Assembly (NCBI GenBank): GCA_964354365.1
Contig: CAYGZM010000007.1
Coordinates: 1-62,902, forward strand
Length of the DNA stretch: 62,902 nucleotides
Source: CAYGZM01 sp964354365
GTDB taxonomy: Bacteria; Planctomycetota; Phycisphaerae; Sedimentisphaerales; Anaerobacaceae
Direction of reading: 5' to 3'
Part shown: piece by piece, positions 1-8,790 of the stretch
How the letters are laid out: every line of letters starts with the position of its first letter
How positions within the stretch are numbered: position 1 is the stretch's first letter
Program-made: the position numbers and the translations under genes
The notes under the pieces: model-generated
The model's input: the letters and a program-made list of their open reading frames with translations, nothing else
Told to the model about the DNA's origin: nothing
Database searches by the model: none

Positions 1-482
1 GCCAGACCCTCCATACTAAGCCCGAGGAGATTTACCGGGCACTGATTGAGGCAACCGCATTCGGCGCTCTGACAATCATCAACAGGTTCGAGGAGTACGG
101 CGTCGAGGTCTCCGAGGTAATCAACTGCGGCGGAATCGCCGAAAAGAACCCCCTGCTTATGCAAATTTACGCCGACGTCACCGCGCGTGAGATGAAGATA
201 TCTCGCTCCGCTCAGAGCTGCGCGCTCGGCGCCGCTATCGCAGGGGCCGTCGTCGCGGGTCCACAGGCAGGCGGCTACGACAAATTCGCGGACGCCCAGG
301 CCGCAATGTGTGGGATTAAGGACATCACCTATAAACCCGTCGCCGAAAACCACAAGGTATATCAACGGCTCTATTCGCTTTATAAACAGCTCCACGACGC
401 CTTCGGCCTGCGCGATTCAGCCGGGAAATTGGGCAGCGTAATGAAGGACCTGCTCAACATAAAAGACAGCGTCAACGCCTGA
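1..482 (+). CDS. araB: Ribulokinase, C-terminal part (gene runs off the left edge)
   Basis: The reading frame is open from base 3 to the TGA at 480-482, giving about 159 residues of the C-terminus. The text matches ribulokinase (FGGY carbohydrate kinase): a KPEEIYRALIEATAFG segment, the INCGGIAEKNPLLMQIYAD segment of the second ATPase subdomain, and an ISRSAQSCALGAAI segment close to the end. The enzyme phosphorylates L-ribulose to L-ribulose-5-phosphate in the cytoplasm. The next gene, araD, starts 10 bases later and uses that product, so the two are surely co-transcribed. The N-terminal half and the start lie outside the window. Seen: the motifs and the neighbour. Inferred: substrate L-ribulose rather than another pentulose, supported by araD. 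Confidence 0.9.
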   Translation, partial: QTLHTKPEEIYRALIEATAFGALTIINRFEEYGVEVSEVINCGGIAEKNPLLMQIYADVTAREMKISRSAQSCALGAAIAGAVVAGPQAGGYDKFADAQAAMCGIKDITYKPVAENHKVYQRLYSLYKQLHDAFGLRDSAGKLGSVMKDLLNIKDSVNA

Positions 483-492
483 AAAATCCATT

Positions 493-1185
493 ATGCACGA
501 GGAACTTAGAAAAGCCGTTTGCGACGCCAACATCCAGTTGCCTAAGCATAACCTCGTCATTTATAGCTGGGGCAACGTCAGCACAATAGACCGCTCCGCC
601 GGCGTCGTAGGGATAAAGCCCAGCGGCGTCGCTTATCACGACCTGGCCCCCGAAAAAATCGTCTTGCTCGACCTCGATGGAAACATCCTCGAAGGCGGCT
701 TCAAGCCATCATCGGATACTCCGACTCATCTTGAGCTTTACAGGAACTTTGATGCTATCGGCGGCGTATGCCACACTCATTCACCCGCCGCGACCGCGTG
801 GGCGCAGGCCTGCCGGGAAATCCCCTGCTTCGGCACCACCCACGCCGACTTCTTCTACGGACCCGTACCCCTCACCGAGGTAATGACCAAAGACACAATA
901 AAGAGCGACTACGAGCTGAACACCGGCAGGATGATTGTCCGGCGGTTTGCAGGTATGGACCCGATGCACTTCCCCGCTGTGCTCGTCGCCAACCACGGCC
1001 CGTTCACCTGGGGCAGAACCGCCGCCGCTGCTGTTGAATCAATGGTCGTATTGGAGCAGATCGCCGCAATGGCGCTCGCCACAATAACGATAAACCCCGG
1101 GCAAGACCCAATCAGCAAGGCCCTGCTCGATAAACACTATTTGCGTAAGCACGGAAAAGACGCCTATTACGGCCAGAGAACCTGA
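493..1185 (+). CDS. araD: L-ribulose-5-phosphate 4-epimerase
   Basis: A 230-residue class II aldolase/epimerase, the usual length for AraD. It interconverts L-ribulose-5-phosphate and D-xylulose-5-phosphate, feeding arabinose carbon into the pentose phosphate pathway. Visible landmarks: GNVSTID near residue 27, the phosphate loop IKPSGVAY (41-48), Asp75 in KPSSDTPTHLELY, metal ligands His94 and His96 in CHTHSP, GTTHADFFYG (114-123) and the third metal ligand His168 in ANHGPFTWG. These are the sites expected for the Zn-dependent enzyme. It follows araB after 10 bases and precedes an isomerase gene after about 107 bases, so an arabinose operon is likely. No regulator is visible in the window. 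Confidence 0.94.
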   Translation: MHEELRKAVCDANIQLPKHNLVIYSWGNVSTIDRSAGVVGIKPSGVAYHDLAPEKIVLLDLDGNILEGGFKPSSDTPTHLELYRNFDAIGGVCHTHSPAATAWAQACREIPCFGTTHADFFYGPVPLTEVMTKDTIKSDYELNTGRMIVRRFAGMDPMHFPAVLVANHGPFTWGRTAAAAVESMVVLEQIAAMALATITINPGQDPISKALLDKHYLRKHGKDAYYGQRT

Positions 1186-1292
1186 TGCTTTGTAACAAAT
1201 GATTCGCAGAGCCGTCATGCCAAATAAAGCGAAACATCCGGCTCGCAAATAAGATTTTGTGCAATAGCGCACGGATACAGGAGAATACGAAA

Positions 1293-2699
1293 ATGAAAAA
1301 GACAACATTTGCAGTAATCGTCGGCAACCGCGGCTTCTTCCCGGACACCGTGGCAAAGCAGGGACGAAAAGACATTCTCGATGTGCTCGGAAAATACGGC
1401 TTCAACTCCGTCGCCCTGTCGATGCAGCAGACCAAGTACGGCGCAGTCGAGACCTACGACGACGCCAAGAAGTGCGCCGAACTCTTCGCACAGAACAGCG
1501 GCAAGATCGACGGCATAATTGTCACGCTGCCCAACTTCGGCGACGAAAAGGGCGTCGCGGATACCATCAAGCTCTCCGGCCTTGACGTCCCAATCCTCAT
1601 CCACGCCGAGCCGGACACCCAGGGCAAGATGTCCAGCGCCGACCGCCGCGACTCCTTCTGCGGCAAAATCAGCGTCTGCAACAACCTGCGACAGGCTGGA
1701 ATCCCGTTCACGCTGACCGCCTCGCACACCATCGAGGCCGCCTCCGCCGAATTCAAGCAGGACCTCGACGACTTCGCATCCGTCTGTAGAATCCTCAAAG
1801 GTCTCAAGAATGTCCGCTTCGGGGCCGTCGGCGCCAGGCCCAACGCCTTCAATACCGTCCGCTTCAGCGAGAAAATCCTCGAACTATCGGGCATCTCCGT
1901 CCAGACAATAGACCTCTCCGAAATCCTCGGCATGGTCGGCCGCCTCACCGACAACGACAGGGCCGTCAAGGGAAAACTGAACGCCATTCAAAAATATATC
2001 TCGACCGAATCAATCCCCGCCGACTGCCTGTTGAAGATGGCCAAGTTCGGCCTTGTCCTCGACCGCTGGGTCAAACAGAACGACCTGGCCGGCACCGCCG
2101 TCCAGTGCTGGACAAGCCTCGAAGAATTCTTTGGCGTCGTCCCGTGCACGCTTATGAGCATGATGAGCGAGTCGCTGCTGCCCAGCGCCTGCGAGGTCGA
2201 TATCACGGGCCTGCTCGCGATGTACATCCTCCAGCTCGCCTCCGGCACGCCCAGCGCGCTTCTCGACTGGAACAACAACTACGCCGCCGAGGCCGACAAG
2301 TGCGTCCTCTTCCACTGCTCCAACCTGCCCAGGTCCTTCTTCAAGACCTCAAAGATGGACTATCAGGAAATCATCGCCGGCGCAGTCGGCAAGGACAGCA
2401 CCTACGGGACCGTCGTCGGCAGAATAGCGCCCAACAAGGCCACCTTCTGCAGAACCACCACCGACGATGACTCCGGCGTTATCGCCGCCTACGTCGGCCA
2501 GGGCGAGTTCACGAACGACAAGCTCGACACCTTCGGCGGATACGGCGTAATCAAAATCCAGAACCTCCAGGACCTGATGCAGTACGTCTGCAGAATGGGC
2601 TTCGAGCACCACGTCGCCGTCAACCTCTCCCAGAAGGCCGACGCAATCACCGAGGCCCTCGGAAACTACCTCGCCTGGGACATCTACAGACACGAATAG
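1293..2699 (+). CDS. L-fucose/L-arabinose isomerase-fold protein
   Basis: About 468 residues. The first Met of the open frame (1257) has no ribosome site; ATG 1293 (MKKTTFAVIVGNRGFF) has ACAGGAG at 1277-1283 and fits the family start, so I chose it. The fold is that of the L-fucose/L-arabinose isomerase superfamily: an N-terminal Rossmann-like region (VIVGNRGFFPD, DGIIVTLPNFGDE), a central segment with CEVDITGLLAMYILQLASG (residues about 305-323), and a C-terminal beta domain with VGRIAPNKATFCR. It sits where AraA would sit, directly after araB and araD, so it probably makes the L-ribulose used by AraB. It does not read like classical AraA, so the substrate could also be L-fucose or another aldose. 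The isomerase role is an inference from fold and context. Confidence 0.72.
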   Translation: MKKTTFAVIVGNRGFFPDTVAKQGRKDILDVLGKYGFNSVALSMQQTKYGAVETYDDAKKCAELFAQNSGKIDGIIVTLPNFGDEKGVADTIKLSGLDVPILIHAEPDTQGKMSSADRRDSFCGKISVCNNLRQAGIPFTLTASHTIEAASAEFKQDLDDFASVCRILKGLKNVRFGAVGARPNAFNTVRFSEKILELSGISVQTIDLSEILGMVGRLTDNDRAVKGKLNAIQKYISTESIPADCLLKMAKFGLVLDRWVKQNDLAGTAVQCWTSLEEFFGVVPCTLMSMMSESLLPSACEVDITGLLAMYILQLASGTPSALLDWNNNYAAEADKCVLFHCSNLPRSFFKTSKMDYQEIIAGAVGKDSTYGTVVGRIAPNKATFCRTTTDDDSGVIAAYVGQGEFTNDKLDTFGGYGVIKIQNLQDLMQYVCRMGFEHHVAVNLSQKADAITEALGNYLAWDIYRHE

Positions 2700-2779
2700 A
2701 ATTCCGCCCCATTGAGGATTCTCCCACTTGACGCTCGGGGCCGACGCCGGACAGGTGGTGGAAGCTATGGACTTTTGAT

Positions 2780-2808
2780 TTGACGGAGACTTACGTCATA
2801 GCTATTGT
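2780..2808 (+). promoter_or_regulatory. Predicted sigma-70 promoter of the restriction-modification pair
   Basis: TTGACG (2780-2785), a 17-base spacer and TATTGT (2803-2808), which predicts transcription starting near 2815. The spacer overlaps an imperfect palindrome (TGACG...CGTCA, 2781-2798) that could be an operator. Because a message starting near 2815 would lack most of the Shine-Dalgarno-like GGGGAGG at 2811-2817, this promoter favours GTG 2889 over GTG 2829 as start of the methyltransferase. Confidence 0.4.
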
Positions 2809-2888
2809 ATGGGGAGGAATAACGTAGCGTGTTGCCCCGACCCGCAGTATTCGAGATCAGATTCTCACAAAGAAGAGAGATAACAAGC

Positions 2889-4211
2889 GTGGCCAACACT
2901 CAGACACTTGCGAACACTGAACGAAATAGAATCCAATCTAACGATTTGGCAATTCACAACTGGTATCAGTTTGTGCTCGGGTATCCTCCGCACCTTGTGA
3001 GAGAGTACGCCGAGAGATTTGGCGTTACCGAAGATGACGTCATATTTGACCCCTTCTGTGGGACGGGGACTACGCCGGTTGAAGCTCTTAAGAATGGAAT
3101 TTCGTCCTATGCCTTGGAGGCTAACCCTATAGCGGCTTTTGCCTCCAGAGTCAAGACCTATACGGACTACGAGCCGGAAATGCTGCGCGAATATTTGGCG
3201 TACATACATAGTTCTATGAGAGCTTCATATAGATATCACGGAATTGTCGAACTTCAGGAAGATTTGTTTGCCTACAAGACAAAACTAATGCCGGTTACTA
3301 TTTACAATGTAACGGATTTGCCTGAGCAGCAGAGAGAAGTAATTCCAGAAGGATTCATCTCCGCGAAACCACTGCAAAAGGTCCTTGTGATCAGGGCGAT
3401 AATACAACGAATTGAGAACGAAACGATAAGGAATTTCTTTCTGCTGGCGCTCGCCACTTTCATTGTCAAAGATGCAGGTAATGTTCGCTTCGGCCCGGAA
3501 GTGGGTCGAACAAAGCCCAAAAGTGACATAGAATCCCTTACAGCCTTCACGAATATTGCAGAAGGCATGATCGGCGACGTGCAAAGAACAAAGCTCATCG
3601 GACAGGCGCACATTATCTATGGCGACGCACGACAACTCGATAAATACTTGCCCCAAAGCCTGCGCTCCGGCATAGATGCAGTTATAACATCGCCCCCTTA
3701 TCCAAACGAGAAAGACTATACGCGGAGCACTAGATTGGAAAGTGTCCTGCTGGACTTTATACGGAGCAAACGAGAGCTGAGGAGCATTAAAGAGAAACTG
3801 TTACGAAGTAATTCAAGAAACGTTTTCGCTTCAGATACCGACGACCAATACGTCCGTAGATTCCCGAGGATCACTTCCATAGCCGAAGAGATCGAGCAGA
3901 AAAGGCTTGACTTGAACAAAACGTCAGGCTTCGAAAAGCATTATAGGAAAATCGTCCTTCACTACTTCGGCGGCATGTACAGACATTTTAAGACCTTAAA
4001 ACCCTTCTTGGCTGAGAATTGCAAGCTGGCATACGTGGTCGGCGACCAGATGTCCTTCTTCAGAGTCCATATCCCCACGGCGGAGCTGTTGGCGGAAATT
4101 GCCGAATCACTCGGCTACAAAATCAACAGCATAGTCCTCTGGAGGACTAGGGCTGCAACGGCAACTAAGATGCAAATCGACGAGAACGTCCTAATCCTCG
4201 AAAACAAATAG
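2889..4211 (+). CDS. DNA methyltransferase (N4-cytosine/N6-adenine type) of a restriction-modification pair
   Basis: A site-specific DNA methyltransferase. The S-adenosylmethionine loop is DPFCGTGTT (about residues 54-62 from GTG 2889), preceded by HNWYQFVLGYPPHLV. The catalytic motif is TSPPY near residue 267; a Ser at the first position of SPPY is typical of N4-cytosine methylases, though some N6-adenine enzymes share it. The SAM motif precedes the catalytic motif, and a long segment between them may hold the target-recognition domain. An upstream GTG at 2829 would add 20 residues. I prefer 2889 because GAGAG stands 8-14 bases before it and because of the predicted promoter. The nuclease gene follows 9 bases later. 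Its job is presumably to protect host DNA from that nuclease. Target sequence unknown. Confidence 0.82.
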   Translation: MANTQTLANTERNRIQSNDLAIHNWYQFVLGYPPHLVREYAERFGVTEDDVIFDPFCGTGTTPVEALKNGISSYALEANPIAAFASRVKTYTDYEPEMLREYLAYIHSSMRASYRYHGIVELQEDLFAYKTKLMPVTIYNVTDLPEQQREVIPEGFISAKPLQKVLVIRAIIQRIENETIRNFFLLALATFIVKDAGNVRFGPEVGRTKPKSDIESLTAFTNIAEGMIGDVQRTKLIGQAHIIYGDARQLDKYLPQSLRSGIDAVITSPPYPNEKDYTRSTRLESVLLDFIRSKRELRSIKEKLLRSNSRNVFASDTDDQYVRRFPRITSIAEEIEQKRLDLNKTSGFEKHYRKIVLHYFGGMYRHFKTLKPFLAENCKLAYVVGDQMSFFRVHIPTAELLAEIAESLGYKINSIVLWRTRAATATKMQIDENVLILENK

Positions 4212-4220
4212 GAGAGAGTA

Positions 4221-4988
4221 ATGGCAAAAAATGCAAATCTCGAAGACTACGACAAGATCGTCACGGCCCTCTTCAAACAGAAACTCAAGTCCAGCAAAAC
4301 AAAGGATAAATTGGATTTCACCAAGGATGAATTAGTTGACACAGCGCGAAGGTTGAAGCTGGACCTGAGAAACCCGCCGGATGTTGTCTATACGTATCGT
4401 ACTCGAAAAGCCCTGCCGGATGCAATCTTGAAAACCGGCAATTGGATATTGGTGCCAGAGGGAAAAGGCAAGTTTGCATTCGCCAAAACAACAAGGGAAC
4501 CTTTCGTCAAAATCCAGCAAGGCCTCGCTCACATAGAAATCCTGAACGCACTGCCCGAAATCGTCCAAAAGTACACAACCAACGATGAACAGGGCCTCCT
4601 CTCGGCAATAAGATACAACCGACTAATTGACATATTCACAGGTGTAACCTGCTTTCATTTGCAGTCCCATATTCGAACGACTATCCCTGGAGAGGGTCAG
4701 ATCGAAATAGATGACCTCTACGTCGGCGTGGATGAGGATGGAGCAGAATACATTCTCCCAACCGAAGCCAAAAGTCCCGATGAGCGGGACAAATTGGGAT
4801 GGTTCCAGGTCGCAAATCTTGTGAAATTCGCCACGCAGTATTTCCCAGGGCTCAAATGCCGACCAATAGCCGCAAAACCTATGGCCGACAACACGGTCTG
4901 TCTTATCGAATTCGATGATACCGCCGACTATGAGAACATCGGAATCAGGAACATAAAGCTTTATAAGCTCATCAGAGAAAGTGAATGA
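4221..4988 (+). CDS. Probable type II restriction endonuclease, PD-(D/E)xK fold
   Basis: 255 residues, ATG with GGAGAG about 10 bases before it, 9 bases after the methyltransferase. I do not recognise a named family. A PD-(D/E)xK-like catalytic core is visible: Asp164/Asp165 in QIEIDDLYVGVDEDG, then a beta strand ending in Glu182-Ala-Lys184 (ILPTEAKS). The first 100 residues are rich in Lys and Arg and contain a DFTKDELVDTARRL helix that could bind DNA. Size, position behind a lone methyltransferase, and the catalytic pattern together indicate the cognate endonuclease of a type II-like system. Alternative: a DNA-mimicking or nicking partner. Role inferred; motif seen. Confidence 0.68.
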   Translation: MAKNANLEDYDKIVTALFKQKLKSSKTKDKLDFTKDELVDTARRLKLDLRNPPDVVYTYRTRKALPDAILKTGNWILVPEGKGKFAFAKTTREPFVKIQQGLAHIEILNALPEIVQKYTTNDEQGLLSAIRYNRLIDIFTGVTCFHLQSHIRTTIPGEGQIEIDDLYVGVDEDGAEYILPTEAKSPDERDKLGWFQVANLVKFATQYFPGLKCRPIAAKPMADNTVCLIEFDDTADYENIGIRNIKLYKLIRESE

Positions 4989-5237
4989 CTCCCACCACTG
5001 AAGTCTTCCTGCTCACTGAGGGTCCAACACTTCAGACATCATTCCTCGGTCTTACCACCTATCCATCAAGTGTCAGTCCTGCCAAAATGGCACGCCTTGG
5101 ATAACACAGTGGAATTATAACTACTTGCCATCGCTAATGTTACGGTTTTAGCGACGTCCCGGCACGCTGTTTGCTCAATTGTCTTCTTGAGTGTGAATAC
5201 ACGCGTACTGTGTACGACTGATGATAGGGATTTGGCT

Positions 5238-7826
5238 ATGAAATTCGACAAATTTACATTAAAGGCCCAGGAGGCATTGGCGACGGCTCAGCAGATTGTG
5301 ATGGCCAAGTCGCACACAGTCCTCACGCCCCTGCACCTGCTAAGCGCCCTGTGCAGCGACGATGACGGAATGGCCGTGATGGTTCTCAAAAAGATCGGGG
5401 CCAACGTCGCGCGCATAAACCAGATGACTGAGACCGAGCTAAACCGCCTCCCCCAGGGGACCGCTCCCGGCGGCGTGCAGCTTATGCCCGACCCGGCCCT
5501 CAGCCAGGTCGTCCTCGATGCGCAGAACCGGGCCGACAAAATGGGCGACGACTACCTCAGCGTCGAGCACCTGCTGATCTCGCTGGCCTCGATAGACAGC
5601 GATGCCAAGGAAATCCTGAGCTTAAACTCTATCACCCCCGACCAGATTGAAAACGCCCTCAAAGACCTCCGCGGCGGCGAAAAGGTCACCGACCAGAGCC
5701 CCGAGGCCAGGTACAAGGCCCTCGAGCGTTTCGGCATCGACCTGCTCGACCTGGCGCAGAAAGGAAAGCTCGACCCCGTCATCGGCAGAGACGAAGAGAT
5801 CCGCCGATGTATGCAGGTGCTCAACCGCCGAACCAAAAATAATCCCGTGCTCATAGGCGAACCGGGCGTCGGCAAAACCGCCATCGTCGAGGGCCTCGCC
5901 CAGCGAATCGTCGCCGGCGATGTCCCCACGGGCCTCAAAAACAAAAAAATCATCGCCCTCGATATGGGCGCCCTCATCGCCGGCACAAAATTCAGAGGCG
6001 AATTCGAGGACCGCCTCAAGGCCGTCCTAAAGGAAGTCATCGCCGCCGAGGGACAGATAATACTCTTTATCGACGAGCTCCACACCGTCGTCGGCGCAGG
6101 CAAGGCCGAAGGCGCCGTCGATGCAGGAAACCTGCTAAAACCCTCTCTCGCCCGAGGCGAGCTGCGGTGCATCGGCGCGACCACCATCGACGAATACCGA
6201 AAGTACGTCGAAAAGGATGCCGCCCTTGAACGCCGTTTCCAGCCCATCACCATCGACCCGCCCAGCGTCGAAGAGACAATCGCCATACTCCGCGGCCTCA
6301 AAGCCCGCTACGACACCCATCACGGCGTCCGAATCACCGACGCGGCGCTCGTCGCCGCCGCAACCCTCTCAAATCGCTACATAACCGACCGATGGCTCCC
6401 CGACAAGGCGATAGACCTGATGGACGAGGCCGCTTCAAAACTGCGAATCGAAAACGACTCCCTTCCCGCGGAGCTCGACGGCATCCGCAGAAAGATCCTC
6501 CAGCTTCAAATCGAACGCGAGGCGCTCAAAAAAGAGACCGACGACGCGAGCAAGGAACGGCTCAAAAACACCGAAAAGCAGTTGGCCGGCCTCCAGCAAA
6601 AGGACAAGAGTCTTACCGCCCGCTGGGAGAGCGAAAAAGGCGACATCGACCAGATAAAGCAGCTCAGGCAGGAGATCGAATACGCCCATACCCGCTTCGA
6701 AGACGCCCAGCGCAAAGGCGACCTCGAAACCGCCGCCCGGCTCAAATACGAGACAATCACCAACCTCAAAAAAGAGCTTGAGCAAAAAGAGGCCGTCCTC
6801 GCCAAGTCCGGCAACGGCAAAATACTCCACAACGAAGTCACCGAGGAGCACATCGCGCAGGTCGTCGCCAAATGGACCGGCATCCCCGTCGCCCGGCTCC
6901 TCAGCGGCGAGCGCGAACGCCTGATGAAAATGGAAGACCGCATCCGCAGGCGCATCGTCGGCCAGGATGAGGCCGTCGCCGCGCTGTGCAACGCGGTCCG
7001 CCGCAACCGCTCCGGCCTGGGCGACCCGAACCGCCCGATAGGGACGCTCCTCTTCCTCGGCCCAACCGGCGTCGGCAAGACCGAGCTGTCCAAGGCGCTC
7101 GCCGACTTCCTCTTCAACGACCCCCACGCTATGGTCCGCATCGATATGAGCGAATTTATGGAGCAACATTCCGTCGCCCGGCTCATCGGCGCGCCGCCCG
7201 GCTACGTCGGCTACGAAGAAGGAGGCCGACTCACCGAAGCCGTCCGCCGCAAGCCCTATTCCGTGATCCTCCTCGACGAAATCGAAAAGGCCCACCCCGA
7301 CGTATTCAACGTCATGCTCCAGGTCTTCGACGACGGCCGGCTCACCGACGGTAAAGGCAAAACCGTCGATTTCAAAAACACCGTCATCATTATGACCAGC
7401 AACATCGCAAGCCAGCAGATCCAGCAGATCACCGAAGAGTCCGGCGCCGACTGGGAAATCGAGGCCCACGTCAAGGAAGTCCTCAAGCAGGTCTTCAAGC
7501 CCGAATTTCTCAACCGCATCGACGAAGTGATCGTCTTCCACATGCTCACCAAGGACCACCTGCGGCAGATCGTCGATATCCAGCTCGCCTACCTCGCCGA
7601 CCGTTTGAAAGGCCGCAATATCGACCTCGAATTCACCGACGCAGCCCGCACCCAGATTATGGACGAGGGCTACGACCCAGCCTTCGGCGCAAGGCCCCTC
7701 AAGCGAACAATCCAGCAGCGGCTCGAAAACCCCCTCGCCTCCGAACTGCTCGCCGGCAAATTCACTGACGGAGACAAAATAAAAATCGACGCCCACGCAC
7801 ACAAATTCACCTTCGAGAAAACCTAA
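5238..7826 (+). CDS. clpB: ATP-dependent disaggregase ClpB
   Basis: 862 residues from ATG 5238 (MKFDKFTLKAQEAL), the normal ClpB start and length; an in-frame upstream start at 5187 would add 17 residues unlike the family. GATAGGGA lies before 5238. Order: N domain with two Clp repeats (1-145); first AAA+ domain with Walker A GEPGVGKT (about 205-213) and Walker B LFIDELHT (275-282); a middle coiled-coil domain, Lys/Glu/Arg rich (about 400-525), which separates ClpB from ClpA/ClpC; second AAA+ domain with GPTGVGKTE (about 607) and VILLDEIEKAH (about 676); C-terminal D2-small domain. The hexamer, with DnaK, threads aggregated proteins through its pore. No IGL/IGF ClpP-docking loop is evident. 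I see no convincing sigma-32 or HrcA site in the 249 bases upstream. Confidence 0.97.
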   Translation: MKFDKFTLKAQEALATAQQIVMAKSHTVLTPLHLLSALCSDDDGMAVMVLKKIGANVARINQMTETELNRLPQGTAPGGVQLMPDPALSQVVLDAQNRADKMGDDYLSVEHLLISLASIDSDAKEILSLNSITPDQIENALKDLRGGEKVTDQSPEARYKALERFGIDLLDLAQKGKLDPVIGRDEEIRRCMQVLNRRTKNNPVLIGEPGVGKTAIVEGLAQRIVAGDVPTGLKNKKIIALDMGALIAGTKFRGEFEDRLKAVLKEVIAAEGQIILFIDELHTVVGAGKAEGAVDAGNLLKPSLARGELRCIGATTIDEYRKYVEKDAALERRFQPITIDPPSVEETIAILRGLKARYDTHHGVRITDAALVAAATLSNRYITDRWLPDKAIDLMDEAASKLRIENDSLPAELDGIRRKILQLQIEREALKKETDDASKERLKNTEKQLAGLQQKDKSLTARWESEKGDIDQIKQLRQEIEYAHTRFEDAQRKGDLETAARLKYETITNLKKELEQKEAVLAKSGNGKILHNEVTEEHIAQVVAKWTGIPVARLLSGERERLMKMEDRIRRRIVGQDEAVAALCNAVRRNRSGLGDPNRPIGTLLFLGPTGVGKTELSKALADFLFNDPHAMVRIDMSEFMEQHSVARLIGAPPGYVGYEEGGRLTEAVRRKPYSVILLDEIEKAHPDVFNVMLQVFDDGRLTDGKGKTVDFKNTVIIMTSNIASQQIQQITEESGADWEIEAHVKEVLKQVFKPEFLNRIDEVIVFHMLTKDHLRQIVDIQLAYLADRLKGRNIDLEFTDAARTQIMDEGYDPAFGARPLKRTIQQRLENPLASELLAGKFTDGDKIKIDAHAHKFTFEKT

Positions 7827-8254
7827 TGCAGGCTGTCATTCCTGCGGAAGCAGGAATCCATAGCCCCGACCTTCCTGGTGCCAGCGTGAGGCGAAGCTGA
7901 AGAGCCTGTCCAGAGCTTGTCGAAGGGATCCGCCCTGCAATCGGCGACCTCGCCCAATCGCCAACAAGATTTCCTCCACCCCGTTTAGCGGTCGTCGGCA
8001 CGACCACCCAGCTCATAGTCCTCAAGAAAATCAGAACAAAGAAATTTCCGCCCCAATGTACTTAACTTTGCTTGGCAATCCGTGTATTCTATTACACAGA
8101 ATGATATGCGGTCCCGAAATTGGCCGGGCCGATCAACGGACACTGTTGGAAGTCCCAATGGAACTGAGAACAAGCAGCAACAAAAGGGGCAATAGATCGC
8201 CTGTGGTAAGCAGGCGAGCATAAAAATGACTCCTCTGGGAAAGGAATCCTTACT
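7827..8254. repeat. Intergenic stretch with a perfect hairpin and a repeat half-site
   Basis: No gene seen. A perfect 8-bp stem with a GGAA loop (ATTCCTGC / GCAGGAAT, 7838-7857) lies just after clpB; it has no T-tract, so it is more likely a dispersed hairpin repeat or mRNA-end stabiliser than an intrinsic terminator. GAGCTTGTCGAAGG (7913-7926) is half of the palindrome found intact at 35822-35853 and 56514-56546. A weak promoter-like pair TTAACT/TATTCT lies near 8064-8092. Confidence 0.5.
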
Positions 8255-8692
8255 ATGTCAAAGACAAAGCGGGTGAAACGCAAACGCAAGCTCCAGAAAA
8301 TGGCTAACGTCCGCCGGATGGCCCTGAAAGGAAGCTCAGGGCTGATGTCCGGCGCGCACAAACTGATGAAACGCATGTCCCGCGACCACCTCGATGTCCT
8401 TCAAAACATAGAGTTCGCCCTAATCACGTGCTACCGTGACGACCACAGCATCGACGACCGGTTCGTCGCCGACGCCCTGCTATCGGCCATGAATGACACC
8501 GCCGTCCCGGAGGACCCACGCGCCAAAGCGTTGAGCGACGCCATCGAGAACATCCGACTGCTGCGCAGCGACGTTCCGGATGACATCTGGCGGGACGGCC
8601 TGCGAACCGTCCTCCAGTCCGTCCACAGGCACTCCGACCGCAGACCGGGCGCAACGGACTATCTCGACTTCGTTTCTGCTTTCGTCGTATGA
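8255..8692 (+). CDS. Hypothetical protein with a highly basic N-terminus
   Basis: 145 residues, ATG preceded by AAAGGAA about 10 bases upstream. I do not recognise the family. The first 20 residues are mostly Lys and Arg (KTKRVKRKRKLQKMA), which suggests nucleic-acid binding, and no signal peptide or membrane segment is visible. The remainder is predicted helical with alternating acidic and hydrophobic residues (SRDHLDVLQNIEFALITCYR, FVADALLSAMND, IENIRLLRSDVPDDIWRDGLRTVLQSV) and could be a small helical bundle. The next gene begins about 98 bases downstream and is exported, so no clear functional link. Likely a real gene because of the ribosome site and the codon-like base pattern. Confidence 0.6.
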   Translation: MSKTKRVKRKRKLQKMANVRRMALKGSSGLMSGAHKLMKRMSRDHLDVLQNIEFALITCYRDDHSIDDRFVADALLSAMNDTAVPEDPRAKALSDAIENIRLLRSDVPDDIWRDGLRTVLQSVHRHSDRRPGATDYLDFVSAFVV

Positions 8693-8790
8693 ATGCCGCA
8701 AGAAAACGCAAAAGGACAACATCGCCGTGTTGTCTGACCACGACAGATACCGCAGCCTTTTACTCGAAGGCCAACCTCTGGACAAACACA

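Noticed and set aside
6435..7802. Long minus-strand open frame opposite clpB
   Set aside because: A Val/Gly/Asp-rich shadow of G+C-rich clpB codons; no ribosome site, no domain.
8689..8790. N-terminal extension of the metallopeptidase from ATG 8689
   Set aside because: It would place 34 basic residues before a clear signal peptide and overlaps the previous stop.
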